A stretch of 11,828 nucleotides of DNA, taken from contig JANWIU010000125.1 of assembly GCA_025449725.1 (NCBI GenBank), forward strand, positions 1-11,828. Direction: 5' to 3'. Positions within the stretch are counted from its first letter, which is position 1, and each line of letters begins with the position of its first letter. A program made the position numbers and the translations under genes. Shown one piece after another: positions 7,042 to 11,828 of the stretch. The notes beneath the pieces were generated by a model. That model searched no databases. It was given only the letters and a program-made list of their open reading frames with translations, and was not told the origin of the DNA. This DNA is from Pseudobdellovibrio sp. (GTDB lineage: Bacteria > Bdellovibrionota > Bdellovibrionia > Bdellovibrionales > Bdellovibrionaceae).

Positions 7042-8244
7042 ATGGCAGAACCTGAACAAAAACCATTTCTTGAAAAAAAACGTAAAAGCACTGACGAAAG
7101 TTTAACTGTCGAACGGGATAAAACCAATCAGTCCATTTCTGAAGCACGAGTACAAACCGAATCGCAGACAAATAGGTTAGTTAAAAATGAAAGACAATCA
7201 GCCGACAGAATTACGGCAGAATCCCGCGCGGAATCAGACGCATCAAGAAATATTGAAACCAAATCCAGCGGCGTTGGCCCAACAGTAGAACAAGAAAAAG
7301 GTGAGGCCCGGCTGGTTGCTGAAAGAACAGAAGCTGATAATGCAGTAGAAAAAGAGCGCCAACGAATAGACACCGCCATCACGCGCGAAAGACAGTTAAA
7401 TGAAGAACTAGTGACCGATCTGCTGGGTCAAGAGCGCGGCAAAACTGATAAAAATCTCAAGTATGAGCGGGAAGAAACCGACACCCAAGCTAATAATAAC
7501 TCTCGTCTTTTGAAAGATGAAATAACCCGACACACGAAAACCAAAATACAACTAACTTCCAGAGACGAATTTCTTGCAATTGTAAGTCATGATTTAAGAA
7601 ACCCAATTGGAACAGCAGCTTCAAGTGCGGATTTGCTATTAAATGATGAAAGTAACAATTTCAGCGCCGAGATGCGATCTTGGATTGAACTTATTAAGAG
7701 AAACCTTGATGGCGCATTACGTTTGATTGGTGACATTCTTGATATGGAACGTGTAGCTGAAGGAAAGTTGGAAGTTAAGATCGCACAGCATGATGTACAA
7801 ACGATACTCAGCGAAGCTAAAGAAAGTTTTAAACTTGCGGCAGCGGCAAAAAAGGTTAGCCTTGAGATTGAGCCTTTAAAATCTTCCATAATGGCAAATT
7901 GTGATCGCGACAGAATCAATCAGGTGCTTTCAAATTTAATTGGCAACGCTCTCAAATTCACGCCTGAGGGCGGATCAATCGTGCTCTCGGTCACAGTCCA
8001 TGAGGATGCGGTGCAGTTTCATGTTCGTGACACAGGCCCGGGAATTCCGATAGAAAAATTAAATTCGATCTTCAACAGATTTACTCAGCTCGGATCTAAA
8101 GATCGTACCGGTTTAGGGTTAGGTCTATATATATCAAAGATGTTGATAGAAGCTCATAATGGTCAAATTTGGGTGGATTCTAAGTTGGGTGAAGGCAGCA
8201 CGTTTTCATTTAGTATCCCGACTCAGATGACTATATCAATCTGA
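7042..8244 (+). CDS. soluble histidine kinase with long charged coiled-coil N-terminus
   Basis: A 400-residue kinase with no transmembrane segment and no recognisable sensor domain. Residues 1-170 are almost entirely charged and polar, rich in Glu, Arg, Thr and Asp, with ER pairs recurring every 11 residues in places (94, 105, 116; 131, 142), as in a coiled coil. The catalytic core follows: HisKA with His183 in VSHDLRNP, N-box SNLIGNALKF (297-306), G1 DTGPGIP (330-336) and G2 RTGLGLGL (355-362). It should autophosphorylate, but no response regulator is encoded beside it, so it is an orphan kinase here. The ATG at 7042 has AAGGAG 6 bases upstream. It has its own transcription unit, since a terminator lies before it. 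Confidence 0.92.
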   Translation: MAEPEQKPFLEKKRKSTDESLTVERDKTNQSISEARVQTESQTNRLVKNERQSADRITAESRAESDASRNIETKSSGVGPTVEQEKGEARLVAERTEADNAVEKERQRIDTAITRERQLNEELVTDLLGQERGKTDKNLKYEREETDTQANNNSRLLKDEITRHTKTKIQLTSRDEFLAIVSHDLRNPIGTAASSADLLLNDESNNFSAEMRSWIELIKRNLDGALRLIGDILDMERVAEGKLEVKIAQHDVQTILSEAKESFKLAAAAKKVSLEIEPLKSSIMANCDRDRINQVLSNLIGNALKFTPEGGSIVLSVTVHEDAVQFHVRDTGPGIPIEKLNSIFNRFTQLGSKDRTGLGLGLYISKMLIEAHNGQIWVDSKLGEGSTFSFSIPTQMTISI

Positions 8245-8262
8245 AACAGTCCCCGATAGAGT

Positions 8263-8319
8263 GTAAAACTTTACTGCATCTATTTTTGGAATCTGAAATT
8301 AAGTTTTACAGCTGTAAAA
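8263..8319. promoter_or_regulatory. two TGTAAAA dyads, candidate operators
   Basis: The 165-base gap between the kinase and the LruC gene holds a perfect 16-base palindrome, TTTTACAGCTGTAAAA (8304-8319), and a shorter dyad, GTAAA-AC-TTTAC (8263-8274). Both contain TGTAAAA and their centres are 43 bases apart, close to four helical turns. The palindrome is not followed by a T run, so it is not a typical terminator. It may bind a dimeric regulator controlling the LruC gene. Confidence 0.4.
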
Positions 8320-8409
8320 ATAAAGTGAGATTCACCAGAATTTTCGACATTTTTTCTTTTAGTTTTGCAGGTTAAGACCGAAAATTAAATGGATAGGTGG
8401 GCGGAAGAT

Positions 8410-9405
8410 ATGAAGACTAAAAACATCGTAACAATTTCTGCAAGTTCTCTGGTCTTAATGTTTGCCTTTCAAAACTGTCATAATTCAGTTAAATATTCCG
8501 AAATTCCGTCTACCAATGGGGCCCTTGGGGCACCTGACGAATCGGAAGGTTCAGGCGACGGAGGCAATGGGGTCAGCGGGGACAACAGTGCGCTAGGCGG
8601 AGATCAGTTAGGCGAAAGCGGACAAGAAGGCTCGGGCTCGCCTGAAATACCTTTGATTCCTGAGAATCCATTTGATCCAGGCCCCGGCATAAGTCTGTTA
8701 CCGATAGATGGAGAATGGGCCTCTATCGCTTACGAAGATAACATTCTAGATGCAAGCGCAGGCGATCGCGATTATAACGACGCTGTTTTTAATTATAAAA
8801 TTTCAGAACAATATAATTCAGCGAACCAACTGGTAAGGATTTTTTTTGAAGTGCGACTTCGTGAAAAAATTTCTTCTAATGATCATGTATTGCATCTTAA
8901 ACTAGACGGTGACGCCTCGGCTCAATTTGATAACATCAAACAACAAAGTGCGCCGGCTTTTAATGGAAGTGCTGACGCTAAAATTACTTATTCAGATGGT
9001 TCTGAAACCGAAATCGTCGATGCGAAAAGTAAAGATCTAATTGTATTTAAAAGCACTTCAAATACTAAAGGTGAAATCAGCAAAATTACAATCGAGTTAA
9101 AAAACCCTGAACTGAATGTCAATTCAGCCGTAGAAAAATATGTTAATTTTTTGAAGTACCGATTTATCTTGCAGAACAAGGGTCAGAGTAGAACCGGCAT
9201 TGATATAGCCGAAGTTAATCCGAGCCAAGAAATGTTATCAAACGGCAATGGATACCCTTTCGGTTTTATGATTCCAACGGACTGGCAACCGCCGGCAGAA
9301 CATCAACTGATAGACGATAAATATCCGTCGTTTCATAAGTACCGTGAGTGGCTAAACGCCCCTACTTACCCTATCGCAGATGATATATTTAAGTGGTATT
9401 TGTAA
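8410..9405 (+). CDS. LruC-domain lipoprotein
   Basis: A 331-residue predicted lipoprotein. The signal sequence ends in FAFQNC with Cys23 as the likely modified residue. A Gly/Ser/Glu-rich linker (about 36-78) follows, then a domain resembling LruC/DUF4842. This has an acidic motif, AYEDN...GDRDYNDAVFNYK (108-130), then strand-rich sequence, and the closing phrase YPFGFMIPTDWQPP with a later YPSFHKYREWL. The family is found in surface proteins and is named from a Leptospira lipoprotein; the acidic motif suggests metal (calcium) binding, which is inference. I chose ATG at 8410 because it gives a normal signal peptide; AGGTGGGCGGAAG lies just upstream. An ATG at 8389 is possible but adds acidic residues to the n-region. 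It ends at a hairpin shared with the convergent gene. Confidence 0.8.
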   Translation: MKTKNIVTISASSLVLMFAFQNCHNSVKYSEIPSTNGALGAPDESEGSGDGGNGVSGDNSALGGDQLGESGQEGSGSPEIPLIPENPFDPGPGISLLPIDGEWASIAYEDNILDASAGDRDYNDAVFNYKISEQYNSANQLVRIFFEVRLREKISSNDHVLHLKLDGDASAQFDNIKQQSAPAFNGSADAKITYSDGSETEIVDAKSKDLIVFKSTSNTKGEISKITIELKNPELNVNSAVEKYVNFLKYRFILQNKGQSRTGIDIAEVNPSQEMLSNGNGYPFGFMIPTDWQPPAEHQLIDDKYPSFHKYREWLNAPTYPIADDIFKWYL

Positions 9406-9430
9406 CTCTCGCACTTAATTTGAATAATTT

Positions 9431-9478
9431 CCGGAATTCCTGCTTACGTTAAAACCGATGTGCAAGAATTCCGGTTTT
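9431..9478 (+). terminator. intrinsic terminator between convergent genes
   Basis: CCGGAATTC (9431-9439) pairs perfectly with GAATTCCGG (9466-9474). The stem extends through TGC/GCA after one mismatch, and TTTT follows on the plus strand. It is 25 bases after the LruC stop. On the minus strand it lies just past the stop of the GlsB-family gene but has a poorer T run, so it mainly serves the plus strand. Confidence 0.75.
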
Positions 9479-9481
9479 ATC

Positions 9482-9733
9482 TTATGCAATTCTGCGCTTG
9501 TCGACGACGACTCTGTAAACCCATAAAAGTAATACTGAGCCTACCACTGCAGCGAGTAATCCCGCCGGTTCACCTTCGGTATACATGCCCGTGCGTAATC
9601 CAATGAAATGGGCCACTGCTGCACCAGCTACTCCAAGCAATGCCGTCATAATCCATCCCCCTGGGTCTTTCCCTGGCATCAAGAGTTTTGCTATGGCACC
9701 TGCAATTAAACCGATTATTAAAGCTCCAATCAT
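9482..9733 (-). CDS. GlsB/YeaQ/YmgE family membrane protein (second copy)
   Basis: An 83-residue membrane protein with three helices (about 2-19, 26-45, 56-74). The sequence GLIAGAIAKLLMPGKDPGGW, followed by TALLGVAGA, is the family signature and closer to the textbook form than the copy at 979-1233, so the two are diverged paralogues. The C-terminus is basic (VVDKRRIA). The start is ATG at 9733, with AAGGAGG 6 bases upstream; a longer reading to 9778 is rejected for lack of a site. It stands alone between the LruC gene (convergent) and the membrane-protein gene upstream, so it probably has its own promoter in the 174 bases before it. Confidence 0.92.
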   Translation of the reverse strand: MIGALIIGLIAGAIAKLLMPGKDPGGWIMTALLGVAGAAVAHFIGLRTGMYTEGEPAGLLAAVVGSVLLLWVYRVVVDKRRIA

Positions 9734-9907
9734 GAATTCCTCCTTGCATGATATTTGAGTTCGATGATGTAAGTTCATTAACAGTGCCAGCTTTTAAAAT
9801 TGAGATTTCAAAATGTTAAAATTATCAATTGGTAGCAACACCATTAGTCAAAAACTAAAGGTTAGTTAGGTGTTCTACTTATGGCTTTTGTATCCCAGCT
9901 AAAATTA
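9734..9907. other. 174-base intergenic region upstream of the second GlsB gene
   Basis: No gene is visible on either strand. It contains the two promoter-like elements noted above and an AACTAAAGGTTAGTTAGG stretch (9853-9870). AACTAAAG from that stretch also occurs in the control region of the beta-barrel gene (1835-1842, inverted at 1803-1810). No terminator with a T run is evident after the membrane-protein gene. Confidence 0.4.
9774..9790 (-). promoter_or_regulatory. weak sigma-54-like site before the second GlsB gene
   Basis: The minus strand reads CTGGCACTGTTAATGAA: a perfect CTGGCAC -24 box, with the -12 box degraded (GA where GC is expected, after 10 bases). It sits about 40 bases before the ATG, a sensible place for a promoter. 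Without the GC it may be inactive. A sigma-70-like alternative, TTGACT (9851-9846) and GATAAT (9826-9821), lies further upstream with a rather long spacing of 19. Confidence 0.25.
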
Positions 9908-10744
9908 CTATTCGACTTTCAATTCAATAAAAGGTTCTTCCTTTATTTGATTTTGTAGATGACTCATGTAACACACCAAGAAAAAGATATGACCTAGATT
10001 TTCAAGTGTTTCTTCTATCGCTTTACCAAGATGGACCAACTTTGCAGGTGACTTTTCTCCCATTAAAATCGTCACGCCTTCGTAAGGGCTAGTGCCCAGC
10101 CCTTCAATATAATCAAGGCCGACGGCTATAACGTAAAAAGCTAAAGCCGATACAAATAAAACTCGAGAATGGGTATGGGGTAAGTTTATCCAAAGAAATA
10201 CAAGAACAAAAAATCCCATAGCCCCAAAAAACGGCCCGAATATTATTTGCCATGGATAACTTTGAAACTTATCAAATACGGAAGGGTCTTCAGGCGAATT
10301 CTCAGCAGTGGCTTCGGTGCTTTGTTGCTTAGGTTGAGATTCTTGTAGGCTTGAGCTTTGGGAACTGTCTCCGGACAAAAGTATTTTTGCTGTTGAGCCG
10401 ACTCGTTCATGAAATTTTGTTGCGTCGTCTATTCCCATGAACATGAAAAACAGGGCAAGAATAAGCCAGCCAAAAACTATTTTTTTAGGTCTCTTCGCCA
10501 CTTTTGTAAACCAGTACAATAGAAATAAAACAATTCCATTGGCCACTAGCAAAATGGCAGAAAAAAAGTTTGCAATACCATCTTCACGGGTAATATTGAA
10601 AAATCGCTTGATGGGGCCGATGTCGAGCATTCGGAAATAATTTAACGAAAGATCTGCACCTAAAATAAAGAAGGCACAGATTATTAAGGTAATTAGCACA
10701 CGTTTAGTTAATCGGTTTGAATTCCAGATAAAACGTAAAGTCAT
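9908..10744 (-). CDS. six-helix membrane protein of unknown function
   Basis: A 278-residue integral membrane protein with six predicted helices (about 16-37, 59-80, 89-106, 165-187, 194-212, 247-265). A hydrophilic Ser/Gln/Glu-rich loop lies between helices 3 and 4 (about 124-160). Conserved-looking polar residues sit at membrane edges: IDDATKFHE after helix 3 (D106, D107, H112, E113), LDYIEG after helix 5 (D211, E214) and IEETLENLGH before helix 6. I recall similar D/E-x-x-x-x-H-E plus EE-x-x-E patterns in uncharacterised membrane proteins, but cannot name a family. The acidic and His residues could bind metal. ATG at 10744 has AAGGAG 7 bases upstream. The gene follows the Asp-rich lipoprotein gene on the same strand after 79 bases. 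Confidence 0.75.
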   Translation of the reverse strand: MTLRFIWNSNRLTKRVLITLIICAFFILGADLSLNYFRMLDIGPIKRFFNITREDGIANFFSAILLVANGIVLFLLYWFTKVAKRPKKIVFGWLILALFFMFMGIDDATKFHERVGSTAKILLSGDSSQSSSLQESQPKQQSTEATAENSPEDPSVFDKFQSYPWQIIFGPFFGAMGFFVLVFLWINLPHTHSRVLFVSALAFYVIAVGLDYIEGLGTSPYEGVTILMGEKSPAKLVHLGKAIEETLENLGHIFFLVCYMSHLQNQIKEEPFIELKVE

Positions 10745-10759
10745 TATTGTACTCCTTGA

Positions 10760-10787
10760 CCTGCAAATCACATTTACGATTTGCAGG
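10760..10787 (-). promoter_or_regulatory. 10-pair hairpin directly before the ribosome-binding site
   Basis: CCTGCAAATC (10760-10769) and GATTTGCAGG (10778-10787) form a perfect 10-base inverted repeat with an 8-base loop. In the minus-strand message it ends about 3 bases before AAGGAG of the membrane-protein gene. No T run follows, so it is not a standard terminator. It may be a leader hairpin affecting translation or stability, or an operator. Confidence 0.5.
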
Positions 10788-10823
10788 GACTACTGTCCTT
10801 ATGTCTTTAGAGTATTTTAGGCA

Positions 10824-11273
10824 TTAGTCTCTGGAGTTGTCATCAGAAGAACCATCATCGGACGAGCCGTCGTCAGAAGATCCATCATCAGAAGATCCAT
10901 GGTCAGATGAACTGTGGTCAGAAGATCTATGGTCAGATGAGCAATCATCAGAAGAACCATCATCGTCATCGTCGGTGTTTCGGACGCCGTCACCATCTCT
11001 GTCGAAGTCTTGGTCATCGTTAATTCCGTCATTGTCGTCATCTGAGTCAACTTTATCAGGGATGTTGTCTCCATCTGTATCAATTGTATCGGGAACTCCG
11101 TCATCGTCAGTATCTAAGGAATCTTGTTGGCCGTCACCGTTGGTATCAAAGCCATTGTTGCCGCCATCTGCCTTTGAAGTTCCTATAGTGTCGATTCCTT
11201 GAAATTTAGCAGGAGAACAACCGTAGGTTAAAAATAAGATAAATGCTAAAAATGAAAAACCTAATGACTTCAT
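10824..11273 (-). CDS. Asp-rich TSP3-like lipoprotein with GSSDD repeat tail
   Basis: A 149-residue predicted lipoprotein with the signal ending in FLTYGCSP (Cys19). Residues 42-106 hold repeated DxDxDG-type motifs (DTNGDGQQDSLD, DTDDDGVPDTID, DTDGDNIPDKVD, DSDDDNDGIND, DRDGDGVRN), the pattern of thrombospondin type 3 calcium-binding repeats. From residue 107 the protein is eight units of a five-residue repeat (GSSDD with CSSDH, RSSDH and SSSDH variants). It probably binds calcium and extends from the outer membrane or into the periplasm; the partner is unknown. ATG at 11273 follows GGGGTGGG; a longer reading from 11306 would put extra hydrophobic residues before the signal. The opposite strand also shows a long open frame here, an artefact of the repeats. 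Confidence 0.82.
   Translation of the reverse strand: MKSLGFSFLAFILFLTYGCSPAKFQGIDTIGTSKADGGNNGFDTNGDGQQDSLDTDDDGVPDTIDTDGDNIPDKVDSDDDNDGINDDQDFDRDGDGVRNTDDDDDGSSDDCSSDHRSSDHSSSDHGSSDDGSSDDGSSDDGSSDDNSRD
10839..10958 (-). repeat. 15-base tandem repeat, eight imperfect units
   Basis: Eight 15-base units encode the (G/C/R/S)SSD(D/H) tail of the lipoprotein, for example GGATCTTCTGATGAT on the minus strand. Copies differ at several third positions and in two amino-acid positions. The unit length is a multiple of three, so gain or loss of units would lengthen or shorten the tail without shifting the frame. Confidence 0.9.
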
Positions 11274-11301
11274 ACCCACCCCGAATATTAATAGGTAGAG
11301 A

Positions 11302-11318
11302 TGCAATTTATGTGCATG
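11302..11318 (-). promoter_or_regulatory. weak sigma-54-like site before the Asp-rich lipoprotein
   Basis: The minus strand reads CATGCACATAAATTGCA, with a perfect TTGCA -12 box (11306-11302) and GCAC at -24, but TG in place of the invariant GG. The distance to the ATG (about 28 bases) suits a short leader. The missing G makes this speculative. Confidence 0.2.
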
Positions 11319-11462
11319 GCATTTTTCACGTATTAAGAAAGGTAGCTAATTTAACGTGTCCACCCACTAACATTGCTTTTAAGTTCGACGTACTGCTGAG
11401 CCATTCAATTTGAGATTCGTATCGAAATGAATCACAAAAACTAAGGATTAACCTGCTTTATC

Positions 11463-11506
11463 AAAGCGGTGAATGACTTCACAGAGATGTTTTTGGCCGC
11501 TTTTTT
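11463..11506 (+). terminator. orphan terminator-like structure
   Basis: AAAGCGG (11463-11469) pairs with CCGCTTT (11497-11503), and the T run continues to 11506. Inside the large loop GTGAA-TGAC-TTCAC (11469-11482) can form a second hairpin sharing its first G with the outer stem. No gene on the plus strand precedes it, so it may end a small RNA or act in the leader of the glpQ-like gene 94 bases further on. Confidence 0.4.
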
Positions 11507-11599
11507 CACGTAGACTCCAAGAATTTCTTAATGACTTCGACTCGACTCAGGATGACTTAAATCAGTATCAATGTCATATCTTAAAAATCCGGAGAACTG

Positions 11600-11828
11600 A
11601 TGAAACCTAAAATTTTAGTATCCTTCTTTATTTTTCTTACCATAACAGCGCAAGCAGACTTTAAGTCTCCTTTAGTCATTGGCCACCGCGGTGCCAGTGG
11701 TTACCGCCCGGAACACACTTTAGCCTCCTATGAACTGGCGATTGAAATGGGTGCGGATTTTATTGAACCTGACTTGGTCATGACTAAAGATAAAGTTCTG
11801 GTCGCAAGACACGAAAATGAAATTTCCG
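11600..11828 (+). CDS. glpQ: periplasmic glycerophosphodiester phosphodiesterase, N-terminal part
   Basis: The first 76 codons of a gene cut by the right edge. A signal peptide (cleavage probably after ITAQA) is followed by the GlpQ/GDPD start, VIGHRGASGYRPEHTLASY. Then come a metal-binding IEPD and RHENEIS. Catalytic and metal-site residues visible are H29, R30, E56, D58 and H71. The enzyme hydrolyses glycerophosphodiesters to glycerol-3-phosphate and an alcohol in the periplasm, and IEPDLVMTKD with RHENEIS fits the GlpQ branch rather than cytosolic UgpQ. ATG at 11600 has GGAGA 5 to 6 bases upstream. The rest of the protein, normally more than 300 residues, lies outside the window. Confidence 0.92.
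   Translation, partial: MKPKILVSFFIFLTITAQADFKSPLVIGHRGASGYRPEHTLASYELAIEMGADFIEPDLVMTKDKVLVARHENEIS

Larger units (their letters stand above)
11274..11599. other. 326-base divergent intergenic region
   Basis: No convincing coding frame lies between the Asp-rich lipoprotein (minus) and the glpQ-like gene (plus). It holds the weak sigma-54-like site at 11302-11318, a terminator-like hairpin with a T run at 11463-11506, and a run of GACT repeats around 11537-11562. I see no tRNA or riboswitch that I recognise. Confidence 0.5.

Noticed and set aside
7128..7382. Minus-strand open frame within the coiled-coil part of the orphan kinase
   Set aside because: It is antisense to a biased, highly charged coding region and shows no start signal or domain.
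10839..10958. Short regular repeats considered as a CRISPR array
   Set aside because: The 15-base units are directly adjacent without spacers and are in frame within a lipoprotein gene.
10837..11202. Plus-strand open frame of 121 codons rich in Ser and Glu
   Set aside because: It is the complement of the Asp/Ser repeat gene on the minus strand; the low-complexity repeats keep this frame open, and it has no ribosome-binding site or sensible protein features.

Overview
The window looks like chromosomal DNA of a Gram-negative bacterium, most likely a Bdellovibrio-like member of the Bdellovibrionota. The base composition is AT-leaning by eye. Several genes encode lipoproteins, one of them with an unusual FQNC-type lipobox that I associate with Bdellovibrio. 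There are two large two-component kinases, DUF3494 and LruC surface proteins, and no mobile elements, tRNA, rRNA or CRISPR. The taxonomic call is an inference, not proven by any single gene.

Layout. Positions 1-1795 (all minus) hold an envelope/stress cassette: a small outer-membrane beta-barrel-like protein, then a GlsB/YeaQ/YmgE membrane protein, a CsbD-like protein, a PA2779-family protein and the start of a PA2778-like cysteine peptidase lipoprotein cut by the window edge. Positions 1926-5819 (minus) hold a tightly coupled three-gene phosphorelay: a sigma-54 activator of the NtrC class, a PAS-GAF hybrid histidine kinase with a receiver, and a separate HPt protein. Diverging from it (plus) are a DUF3494 ice-binding-like lipoprotein ending at a clear intrinsic terminator, an orphan soluble histidine kinase with a long charged N-terminal coiled coil, and a LruC-domain lipoprotein. 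Convergent to these (minus) are a second GlsB-family gene, a six-helix membrane protein of unknown function, and an Asp-rich thrombospondin-type-3-like lipoprotein with a GSSDD repeat tail. The last 229 bases (plus) begin a periplasmic GlpQ-type glycerophosphodiester phosphodiesterase.

How the parts may work together. The kinase, receiver, HPt and NtrC-type regulator form a complete His-Asp-His-Asp chain ending in a regulator with an intact GAFTGA loop, so it should act on sigma-54 promoters. Just downstream of the phosphorelay, and reading into the beta-barrel/stress cassette, I see a good match to a sigma-54 promoter (GG-N10-GC, CTGGTACGATCTCTGCT on the minus strand, 1841-1857). About 36 bases further upstream is a perfect inverted repeat (GCGTTCA-N5-TGAACGC, 1893-1911) that could be the regulator's enhancer site. 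Half-sites of similar sequence (GTTCA) occur as a direct repeat in front of the regulator gene. The most interesting hypothesis here is therefore a self-contained sigma-54 phosphorelay that controls an envelope-stress cassette next to it. Weaker sigma-54-like sites lie in front of the second GlsB gene and the Asp-rich lipoprotein.
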